NCBI RefSeq assembly: GCF_963576615.1
Contig: NC_088711.1
Span: 58,818,248 to 58,882,247, forward strand
DNA length: 64,000 nucleotides
Source: Watersipora subatra
Taxonomy: Eukaryota; Bryozoa; Gymnolaemata; Cheilostomatida; Watersiporidae
Direction: 5' to 3'
Shown: positions 1-10,500 of the stretch, one piece after another
Numbering within the stretch: the stretch's first letter is position 1
Layout of the letters: each line of letters begins with the position of its first letter
Notes under the pieces: generated by a model
The model's input: only the letters and a program-made list of their open reading frames with translations
The model's database searches: none
What the model was told of the DNA's origin: nothing
Translations under genes and position numbers: made by a program

Positions 1-966
1 CCAACGGATGGTGAAGAAGAGTTTGCAGACTTGCAAACAAGATTTGCGGCATAAACCAAAACACAAGATTGCGGTATGCACACAACCTTTTCCAAGCATT
101 TGGCGATGGCTCTCCAAATGGGAATAGATTATCTACCAAAACAACTATTGAAAAACAATAATTGCTGATCATCAAAATAATCTCGATCTTTATATAATAA
201 AATCATAAAACTAATACACTCTCTACTGTAGTAAGTGTACAAGCCAAATATAACAATTCTCCTTGTGTTCCACGAGTTCAGAATATGTGTGTTCAACTGA
301 TGCATTAAATGTGTAACACAAGAATTGTAGATAATGCTTGACACATTAGCATAGCCTTAGTGTTGTTGGCATTAAATGAATATCCAACTCACTATGATAT
401 CGCAGGTAATTATTCCACCTCAACTCAAGGGGTGCAGACGCCACAAATTCGTTTACACCAGGATGCATACGCAGGCATTCATGCTCCCCTCGGTCAAGGA
501 GACAATGCGCAAACTCAGCATAATGGCAGCACAAACATTCAGGAAGAGATGGCATGTCTTGACAACGCTCACAGGCACACCACTCTGTAGCCGGTGGTAA
601 TAGCTCCTAAAGAAATGAACAGATATGTCTATGCAACCATAGCTAATACATCAGGTCGATGTTATCCAACAGTATATCAGTGCAGCACTAGATTTAAATA
701 TTAAAATTGTTAATGTTGTCATTCGAGAAAAATCTGTAATTATTTTTTCGCAATATTGAAGCGATAATTATCATCATTAAAATCATATATAATAATATTC
801 GTTCTATCACTCTCAAGCTAAAACTATTACTACTAGCTAGCTTGGCACATAAGAGCTGGCTAGTGGCGGTGCTTACTTGCTGGGAGGTTTGATTCTGTTG
901 AGGATCTTCTTCAGATAGAGCGTCAGGCTCGAAACGCCAGGGTCTTAACTCTTCAGAATTTGACAT
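1..966 (-). CDS. P2RX7 C-terminal-domain protein, 5' part (runs off left edge)
   Basis: Three exons read on the minus strand: 966-877 (start ATG at 966, 30 codons, donor GTAAGC), 606-393 (acceptor TTTCTTTAG, donor GTGAGT) and about 111-1. The first two join in phase 0 and the next in phase 1. Exon 2 has the cysteine-rich signature WCACERC...PECLCC, then a conserved Cys-Leu-x-x-His; exon 3 has NAWKRLCAYRNLVFWF, matching the N-x-x-x-R-x-x-AYR-x-x-x-x-W core of the P2RX7_C family. This domain is the cytoplasmic tail of vertebrate P2X7 and is widespread in invertebrates as a stand-alone protein, often in many copies. No P2X channel helices are visible. After the FWF motif the family-like reading appears to move to another frame near base 60, so the copy may be frameshifted, or exon 3 may end differently. 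Function is unknown. Confidence 0.6.
393..606 (-). CDS. Exon 2 of P2RX7_C-domain protein
   Basis: Minus-strand acceptor TTTCTTTAG at 608-607. The first codons read ELLPPATEWCACERC. It ends after TATCATA before GTGAGT, phase 1. It holds the cysteine cluster that identifies the domain. Confidence 0.6.
877..966 (-). CDS. Exon 1 of P2RX7_C-domain protein
   Basis: Encodes MSNSEELRPWRFEPDALSEE followed by a Gln/Ser-rich stretch. The acidic PWRFEP-type N-terminus is usual for stand-alone P2RX7_C proteins. It ends at CAGCAA before GTAAGC, phase 0. Confidence 0.6.
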
Positions 967-1004
967 TTTTTATGATCGCAACTCAGACATGAATAGTCGA
1001 ACGG

Positions 1005-1370
1005 AATGGCCAAGCTGAAACTGTAAAGTAGCGAGCATCTATATTTGATACGGGGTCTTAGGTAAAACCCGAAGTGATTATCATAAACTATTGCTACGAT
1101 AAGTTTGATATTGAGCTTTTTATTGGCCTTTCAATTCACGCGAGAACATCACGTGACAAGACAATAACCATACAGCGCGGATACGTCATCGAAATCAAGA
1201 GATTCCAATCTACGGCGGCTTTTTGTTTTTGAGCTTTTAAGAGCTTTTAATCACATTTCCACATATTTGGCACCTACCACACAACAGAGTAAAACATGGC
1301 GAATCTTTTGATACCAAATAACTGTAATGTGAATTTTGTTGCAAGTCAACCTTTAAGCTAGGCTAACAAC
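1005..1370 (+). repeat. Foldback-family repeat (R1), partial copy
   Basis: Colinear with the reverse complement of about 45,150-45,550. Shared landmarks are CCAAGCTGAAAC, CATCTATATTTGATACGG, TTTCAATTCACG, ATAACTGTAATGTGAATTTT and GTTGCAAGTCAACCTT. This copy has one arm plus the interior of the element at 45.1-46.1 kb and lies just upstream of the P2RX7_C gene start, where its promoter should be. Confidence 0.75.
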
Positions 1371-1589
1371 ACATTTAGTAGCTGTCAATGTAAAACATTG
1401 TACAAGTCTGTATGCAAAATGCATTTAACATTTAGTTTATTGTTACACTTTTATATTAGTTTAAAAAGAAAAACTATGATAATAACTGCATTAGCAACAA
1501 TTCAATATATTTCACGAAACAGCAGCTGGAAAATCCACCAGTGAAATGCTGCCATAATAGTGGTAAACTCGATTTCTATTAGCAAAACA

Positions 1590-1880
1590 TTTAAGGTGTC
1601 ATTTGAAAAACCCCATCTATTGCAAACCTACCTTCTGTCGGTCTTCCCTTGTCCTCCCTTCTCCTTTCCCTTACCCCTCCCTTCCCTTTAAGGGCATCAT
1701 CTGTGCTCAACCTCTCTTCTACCCGGACGATCTCCCCACTCCCGTCCTTTTCCCGAGCTTCTCTCATCCTTCCCCTTCTTATACTTCTCTCCCAAAACAT
1801 TCCCCCCTTCTTCTACCCTACCCCACCCATCACCCCCTACCCACCTTTTCCCCTCTCCGACCATTCTCCTTCCTCATAAG
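1590..1880. other. Pyrimidine-rich (C/T) tract
   Basis: About 290 bp in which the plus strand is mostly C and T, with runs such as CCTCCCTTCTCCTTTCCC and few purines. It is much more C-rich than its AT-rich surroundings. Open frames here on both strands are composition artefacts. Confidence 0.8.
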
Positions 1881-2743
1881 TTCACCAGCCATAAAGCTTC
1901 AAGTATCATCTAATATTTGGCAAACAAAAAAGTAGACAAGATTCCATGAAAATAAGCTGGTCCAACGGTGGCAAACTGCTAAATTGCAGGTACAGAGGTT
2001 AATAAAAGTTTTTTCAAACCAAACCAAAGCTACTCATCCACCACTGTTTTTGCAAGGGCATAGTGTTTATCAGCCAAGTCTATTGTGATCAAACTCCCTC
2101 TAGCAATAACAGAAGCTTGTAGCTGCCGATAAGATGAGGTAACAGCATTGATTTTTACTGACCTTGCGGTAAAATCACATTTTTCTGTACTCCTAGGCGC
2201 TAACACACCTGATTAGCTTGGACATTATGTGGTTAAATCGGTAATTACACTAGTTTTGGAGAATGTTCCTTGGTATTACTCTTGGTGAGGTTAGCATTCC
2301 AATTGGGGGTGTATCCTACATGCCTTAGGAAGCTCTTACTCTAAGGCTGAGAAATTCAGAACACAGGCTAACAAATTAGGGAGAGAAATACAATTTGTTA
2401 CCAAAAAAGCAGTTTAATTCCTTGTCATTCCATCTTTAATTGGAAAGGTCAAAGAGTTTTAGGATTTTAAGTGCAATAAGCAAGAACAGTACCTCCAGTA
2501 ATGAAAAGATGACCAAATACTAGTTCTTCCAAAATCTAATTATTTTTTTGTCAAGAAAAGACATAGAAAGACCACATTGTAAGCAACGGTTAAAAGAGTG
2601 CAATATATTAATTCAATTTTGAGCAGCTAGTTCCTTGAACAATGAGCCCCATAATACAAGTACTTAAATACCGTTTCACGCTATGATGAAAAATGTTTAT
2701 GTATTTGACTCCTTTTATATCCTCAAATAGTCTAATTGTTTGT

Positions 2744-2883
2744 ATAGGTGGTTACATGTTGGCAGGTTCTGTACAGCGGTACCGTCTTGATACCTACAGC
2801 TGGTCACCTATTCCAGCAGTCAATACGCACCAGCTGCGTGTCTCAAAGGCTTTTGTCTTGCGAAATTCAATACCGAAAGTTTA
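2744..2883 (+). pseudogene. Possible kelch-like fragment
   Basis: Reads GGYMLAGSVQRYRLDTYSW followed by SPIPAVNT. The spacing GG...YRLDTYSWSPIP resembles one kelch blade (GG, then a Tyr-x-x-Asp-x-x-x-x-x-Trp strand). The frame stops at 2882-2884. A TATAG acceptor-like site precedes GGTTAC, but no partner exon was found. It could be a lone exon, a relic of another kelch gene or chance. Confidence 0.3.
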
Positions 2884-2899
2884 ACAATGCACACGAAAA

Positions 2900-4412
2900 A
2901 ACATTGGTCATGTATCCGCCAGCACAGGTGTTGTTAAGTCGAGTATGATAGTGCGCGCCCTGCTACAGTTGACACCTTTATTAAACTGACTACTTGATAA
3001 TTTATCATACTTTCACACAGGAAGATTAGAAGGTAAGGAGATTAGAATTAGGACTAAAATTTATGTCAAAAGTTGGCAAGGAATTCTCATATTTGTATAA
3101 AAATGGTTTATAATGAGCACTGAATTGCTTTTGGCTAAAGAATTTAGCAGAAAACTATAAATGATAAACAAGGTTAGGTGCATGGGCTAGTAATCTTTGC
3201 TTAGAGACCAATGAAAACACTTATAAGCAAACGCTGCTGTATGGCGATACAGATAAATCATAAAAATGTAGTTGCTGACAAGTTGAGTTGATCTGCTATT
3301 GGTTGCCGTAAATCACTTCAACTTGACGTAGACTTGGAGGTTGATCTACCTTTTGCACAAGAGAGTTGTCTAATAGACCATTGCTTAGCCTAAACTTGCT
3401 TACTGATCAGCGCTGACATGTTTACAGAATAATGCTGACTTACAGGGCTGCAAACAGATTACCAATTAAAATTATTTTGGCATAAAGTTATTAAATTGCT
3501 TTTTGTTGCCGTTTTAAATTTAAACCACTTTGATATTTCAGTTGAAACTTTTCAAAATACCATTTTAAATTTAATCATTTAGTAAAAACTATAAGGATGA
3601 CTAATTTTGCAAACTGGAAAACTGTCAGATTGCTAAATTTAACACAGGAGGACACAACCCTTCTACAATATCTCAAAACATAATTTGTTAACGAAATGTT
3701 AAGGTTATATATAGTACAGATGTATATTCTATCAACTGTATAACAAAATTCGATGTTACTTGCAATTTTTCATTAAAATGTTTAAGGGCCAACCAATCAC
3801 AGGTAAGTATCTGGTAAGAGCTAAAATGAAGTGCTCTAAGAGAGAAAAATATTTCTGTCATAGGTAAGTTAGCAAGCGCATACCTAGCGTGTCATTACTT
3901 AATCCATAAACTTGATATAGGTACCTCATCCATATAAAGTAATTTTTAACTTTTCTAATGTTTGAATTTAGATATGCCTAAGTTTTAATAATAAAAGTTG
4001 CTATTATTAAAAAAAATTAGATTTAAGGAAGCCACACATAGTGTAGAATATATATTTGTTAAAATCCTAACCCATGCAGCGATATGGTATATAAACAATG
4101 TCTTCATGTATTGCTGCATCTAAAAGGTGTTGACTGTACTAGGAGTTATAGTTGCGGATTATGACTCGCCTTCCAATACGGTTATCATGGCTATAGTATT
4201 ATTATAGACCGCACATGAGTCGAAGGATTAGGTGGTGTTGAGCCAAAGTTCATTGATAAGGCATGCCAACAGCTTAGCACCTGCGAATCCATACCTCTCT
4301 CTTGCCACGGATTAGCTTTGAATCTCATAAAACTGTTGGATTAGAACACAGAGTTTATTGGAGGCAGCTGCCAGAACAAGTTTGACATTGCCGTCACAAG
4401 GTATAACTTTGA
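2900..4412. other. Intergenic, nothing recognised
   Basis: AT-rich, with stops in all frames and no repeat or RNA gene that I recognise. The upstream promoter of the receptor gene probably lies here, but no core element stands out. Confidence 0.6.
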
Positions 4413-4457
4413 ATGAGTGGATCTTTCTTCATCATTTCTTTAGCTGCTGTTGGCTGA
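4413..4457 (+). other. Upstream mini-ORF with signal-peptide-like sequence
   Basis: ATG at 4413 reads MSGSFFIISLAAVG then TGA. It has the hydrophobic core of a secretory signal but is in a different frame from the receptor start at 4487. A strong acceptor-like tract (TTCTTCATCATTTCTTTAG) ends inside it at 4443, so it may instead be intronic. Confidence 0.35.
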
Positions 4458-4486
4458 GAAGGTTTTTGCCGTCAAATATCTTTACG

Positions 4487-4551
4487 ATGCCAAAAGAGAG
4501 TGAGGATGATTTTTTGCTGACGGAGGAAGAGATCTTACAGAAAAGAAAAAG
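4487..4551 (+). CDS. Receptor exon 1 (putative first coding exon)
   Basis: First in-frame ATG at 4487; encodes [20 protein letters not shown], then Lys and a split codon (phase 2), donor GTAAGT. The frame stays open upstream with no ATG, and an acceptor-like site at 4442-4443 suggests the exon may begin at 4444 with the true start further 5'. Confidence 0.55.
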
Positions 4552-7500
4552 GTAAGTACTACTAAAGAGTTGCTGCAGCGCTGTTTTTCGGCGAGGGAGC
4601 GCTTATCAGCACAATGTTGTCTCTAGTTGTAATTACAGAGTGTTAAAATATAGATAAAGAGACAAGGAACACCTGTTGCTCAGTTAAACATGATAATATA
4701 GATTCTGCGCCAACATTCTTTGCTTTGGTTAGTTTGCCAGCTACACACCGATTCTCGTTGCGTGGTGATTCGAGCAGCTTCAGGTGACAGGACTGTCAGT
4801 GAGGAGGTATTTCTCTCTCTCACTTTTAATGGTAATTTATTCTCCTATTTGGTTTTAAGAAGAATTACGTGCTGAAGTACAAGTTGGTTTCTTGAATAAT
4901 AAGTCCGACGGAAGAAGAATTGCCTGGCATTGTTTATGTTCGCCGATTAACAGCTCCTGCCGCCAGGTGCTACCGGAGTCTGCGAGCTGTTGAGGCCAAT
5001 GATGGGTAGATAATAATGCCAGAAGCACAAACAAAAACTAGTTGAAAGGTATTGACTACCTTTACTGAAACACTCACGAGTTTACTCTATGATAGACAAT
5101 CCATTTATGTATATGGTAACTCTATGAATGTGTGCATGTACATTAAAGGCTGCAGCACACTGGAGAAATATTTACTAAGTTTATGACCAAATTTGTGAGC
5201 AATGGCGCTGCAGCTGACCCTAGTGGAGAAGAGTTAAGTATTCACAGGTACATTGGTTGCCTGATTGCCAGAGTTCTTATTTTAAAACTGGAACTGAAAA
5301 ATAGTAGCTCAACTTATATGAAAACGGAAACACAGTTGGTCTAAGATAATATAACGTAACGCCATGATGAATAAAATTTGCTTACTAAACAAAATTATCA
5401 AAAATGAATACTAAAGAATTTATATACCAACCGTTAGCAAAAAGACATGTCTATTAATGTCAAGGACAAAAAATGACGCTCACTCATGTTTCTCGCATGC
5501 TGTACGATGCGTTTTTGCAATGCTGATGCTATGACTAGCATTTTGCAACAGTTTTTGTATCATCTCCAGTATGCTCCAGCTTTCTATGCAATTGTAACAA
5601 CTCTGTTTTCACTGATTATATTCTTGTTATGACACGGAAAGCTGATGAAACTTTATCTTTATTTTTAGAAATTGTCGATGTTGTTTCTCAAACACAAAAT
5701 CTTAATTTCGTTTACTTGGTACGCGTAGTCGTTCAACTTGCTATTTTTATGGACATGAGACACTGCCAAGGTGCTGTCAGCGACACTTAATTCATTGGCT
5801 CACCATTCTTGATCTCTAGAGCTTGTGTAAGAAATTTCTGTATATTCTTGTATTTATTATTAGGAGAGAACATATAAGACTAACGTGTCAATATACAGAT
5901 GGCAGTCATGGCAAGTGCTTGCTGTGACAGATATCTCAAGGAGATAGCGTATAATCATCATGCCCGAGAGTATTATGTATAAATCCATAGATTTTCCTAA
6001 AAATGATGGATGGATAAAATGGATTATCCGTCGTCTATTCTTGCCAGCAAATCACATTACAATCCTGTAGCGGTATACGTTGGTCGATAGCAAGCATTCA
6101 CGGAATGCTACGCTGTATCAAAGGTTTTCACCTTGGCTTAACATAATATTTTTTTAAGGGGTTAAGAATTTTAGAAACAATTTTGATACTTCTATTGCTA
6201 CTTCTATTGATACTTCTACTTGACTGAACTCTGTGGTGTGTGAATGGCATTCTCTTTGTTTAGTGAAAATAAGCTACCCTACTTGTATAAACAGGCGATT
6301 CGGTCGGCGTCTTTCACTCTAAGTTTTTTTGTAAAGTTATAGTTAGGCGAATAAAGACTCTGCGTTTGGTTAAAGAGCCTAAATTGGATATAAATCATTC
6401 AAGTAATACAAACAGAACGACGTATTGAAATGAGACCAGCGTTTACAATAGTGTCAAAGGCTAAAAGAGTCATACTTGCTCTAGGGCTCCATTGAATACG
6501 ATTAGCGACTTCATCAGTTGGTCTAACGTACTTCACACAAAGTTGGACAGTCGAAAGACATTCTGTGTATTGTTGGTGAAGAGATTCAACTCGGACTTGT
6601 GAAAAGCAATTAATTGGAATGGAAATAACCTCATTGAATATTCAAATAGAGAAGTGACTACTGGAGGCAAGGAAAGTTTTTTCGAATTACCGTGTAGCTA
6701 GTCAAAGATGATTTATTGGCCGTCTAGAGCAAGCAATTAACTCCCTCGCTCTCAGTGCTAAATTCACACAAATTCAACTGCTGTCAATAGCTATTCCAGG
6801 TTGTAAACGATTGTATTCGCCTGCTTTTAGCCAATTACGTAAGATAGTTAGACACGGTATATGCGGGCAGGCGGTTGCTCGGGTGGACAATAGGACAATA
6901 CTGTTGAAATCAAATTATATAGCAAAAAATTTAAAGAAATAAAACACGGCCAGCTTGTCTTTATGTGAGATATTTAACAGACCAGAACCTTCTGAATTGT
7001 CTAAAACAGAAATCACATTTACCACTCACTGTACGTGCGGTCATTTGATTGAAGACTAATTGACCAATAGGAAAGCATCATTGCACAGTGGCTAAACATT
7101 TGTGATTAGTAGTGCTACTAAACTGCTGAGTATTTTGGCTCAGTAGTAATTAATTATGAACAGGAAATAATTAATTTGCTATTTCCATTTGCTGTTGTAA
7201 GGAAATTTAGGGCCCACACTAAAAGTAAAAGGGTTTATGTGTGATAGCTGGCTGACCTGGCAAAGCTGGCTAACCTGTTTGGCTACGCTTGGCGGAATTT
7301 TTCTCTGATAAACTTACACAAAATCTTTGTAGACTTTATTTGAAAGCATCAGTATTTTTTCTCATTTGCGATCGATTTTTCGTTCCGATTTTTAGGATGT
7401 TTCAAGATTAAAATCAATAAATCGCAGTTAAAATGCTCAGATCAATTGAAAGTGTGATTATGATGTCTATAGCTGCAGAGACAGACAGAATAGAGACACG

Positions 7501-10500
7501 TATAGAGATGCATAGTGTTTCAACTTGATTACAATAGCTGATATCAACTATAGCAACAATTACAGCTAATGACATGATTTCGCACGTATTTCTTTAAGCG
7601 TTTTAACTCTGATCCAGTTTGGTCAATTCCAAACTTGAAACATCTTGGCAGTCAGATGACCTCAAACAACAACAAGAATCACAAATTGTAGAAAACTACC
7701 GATACTTTCATTTAATATCGACAAAAATTTGTAAAAGTTTGTTCTTAAAACCAAAGTGTGTAAAAATAGTAATTTACGGCTGCGTAATATCAGATGGTGT
7801 TCAATGGAAGCAAAGCCTATATTAATATAATATATCTAATTAAGATATTGTAATATCTAATAAGATATAACAAATAATAAGACATTAATTATAAGATAAT
7901 ATGTAAGAGCACATTAGCAGGAAGAGAGCTTATCTAATGGTGACGCGCACATTTTTACAAGACACACAAACTGCGCACATTGTTCCAAGGCATACAAACT
8001 GCGCACATTGTTCCAAGGCATACAAACTGAGGCAAAAGGCGAGCATATCCTTAGTATAAACTGGATGGTGCATTTTAGCTGACATGTTCTGCTGATATTT
8101 CCTTTTTTAGCCACACGGGATATACCTACATCGTGTAGTCGGAGTCACATGTTCAACTCTAAAACATTATTATGTATTTCAGTATGATTGTTTACGCAAA
8201 AGAACATACATATATGTATAATAGTTGAAGAGATTTTATGCATATAAAACGAGTCACATAAATTTGACATGGTTTGGATGTTGGTATATCAGCTCTGGTA
8301 ATCTAGCTTGCTGATCGTTGAATGTGGAGACATACTTATCTCTCATATATGTTACAAATCACCAGAGTGGATGAGTATATCTCAAATTGTAATGTTTTAT
8401 GAAAATTAGACTGGAACATTTAAACTGCCTTGCGTTTATTTATTCTTTCCACTCAGCTATGTTGAAACCATCAGAAATACCTATTTACTGATATGATCTA
8501 GCCCTAGAACTAATGTTCAACTAAAAAAAAGAACTAGGTGCCAAAGCTATTTTTACTCTAGACATCAATTATTGTATTCTGCAGCTCTTAACAATGCAAT
8601 TCTCCTTTCAGCAAAAAGGAGAGACAAGATAAAAAACAGAAACGTGAGCGAAAAAGGTTAAAGAAGACTCAAGAGAATATGGAGAGGAAATCTTTTCGAA
8701 TGATGCAGCCTGCGACTACGCAAGCACCAGCCATATTGGGCGAGGGCCGTCGACTGAGATCGGATATTTCTTCGGATTTAGGCAGAGGTAAGAGCAAGGC
8801 TAATTCCATAACAAACTAACAAACAAACACCTTGTTGTTATTGTGTTATCGAGTGCCGGAGTAAATCGCCTGTATGACCTCTGACCGCAGTATCGACTGA
8901 CTGCAGTGCCAAGCAGGATTACCAGTTTAATAAGACAAGTGAGGGATAAAATATGAGCAATGCATTAGCTAAGAGGCGCCATCCGCTCATCGCTCCAAAG
9001 TTAGTGTCTGACTACGTATCAACAGCTTCAGGAATTTCAAGTTTATATCGCTTGCAGTAGTAGCATACCCATTTAGTTTATTTCTACTGCTAGCAGAGGA
9101 ATTGCCTATTGGTTTGATCTCTGCAAGAGACTTCAACAATAATCAAACAGTTTTTAAGGTCAAAAGTTTTTGATATTCTCGCAACAATTTTGGTTTCAGA
9201 ACTGTAAAGTTACGAACCACTCCAAAGTAATTATGCATTTGTTAGATATTTTGTTAACTGCATAAAAACACTAAACTAGTAATATGAAGTAAAGGTGCTC
9301 AAATTTTTAGAAAAACTGAGGTAAAATGGTGGATTTCGCGTTGTACAAGTTTAGCCAACTGGCTACGGTTCAGTCAGGTATCGAGAGCTGCAGCAAAAAT
9401 GACACCTAATTTGCAACCATTCTTCTCTGACGATTTTGCATAACTATTAAAGGTAAATTTTAATTTCTAAAATTAGTTAGTCGCCGTCTAGATAATACAA
9501 CAGCAAAGAAAATAAATTGTGTACACACTTGCAACCTCTTCAGATCTGATTGAAGTTGTTCGCAAGCGTTGGAATGGAAACAGCCTAAAGAATTACATAA
9601 CGCCGTGTGGTCTGCCACTAAGCGTCTATAATGAGCTCTGAAATGCGGAGTGAGCTCGGAGAAGGCACTCGAGAAACAGCCTTATAATACCCCCTCCAGG
9701 TGTGCGAGAGTATTTAAATAAAAGAATATTCCGGAACTTAGCTGTTTGGACTCTTAAAGATCAACTACAGAAATTCTTAGTAGACTTCATCAAAAAGTAT
9801 CGATATTTTTCTATCATCTGAGATTGTTTTTGATGTTTCAAGATTAAAATCAACAAAACTTCATCGCGATTAAAAAGCTCAGACAAGAAATGCGTGCGAA
9901 ATGACATCACTAGTTGTTATCGCTGTGACAGGTGATATCGGCTATTGTGTTCAAGTTGGAGCGTTACGCGTCTCTATTCTGTTGGTCTCTTTGCAAATAC
10001 ATGTATATAATCACATAATTTGTCAATCGCACTTTTGCTTGATCTGAGTGTTTGACCCGCGATCAAGTTTGATCGATTTTAATCTTGAAACATACTGGCA
10101 GTCAGATCACCTCAAGCATAAAAAACAATCGCAAATGTTAAAAATACTGATATTTTCTGATAAAATATCTTAAAATTTTCTGCAAGTTCATCTTCAACTG
10201 TTCTCAGATAACTTGTTTGTAAATAACGAAAATTATTTTGTTTTGTTTATCAACGAAATTCGAAATCCGATTCAAAACATTTTTTGGTGGTTTATTTATT
10301 CATTCTAGGACCATCTGTATTTTTTTCAATTTTTTATCTTCTAGTAACGATTGAAACAAACATGGATGCATCTAGCGAGCCCTATCCAAAGGTGCCGGGT
10401 ATTGTATTAATCATCCGTCATTGTCTTTGGTGTTTCATTAATCATTCTTATTCTTGCATTAGGTAACTAGTTTTATGAATTCAACTTACAGCCAAGGAGG

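Noticed and set aside
1591-1935. Overlapping ORFs on both strands of the C/T-rich tract
   Set aside because: Low-complexity composition explains the open frames (Pro/Ser/Leu one way, Arg/Glu/Gly the other).
10343-10389. Possible cassette exon of the receptor (after ATCTTCTAG)
   Set aside because: Including it breaks the phase into the exon at 11031, giving an immediate stop, and its donor is weak.
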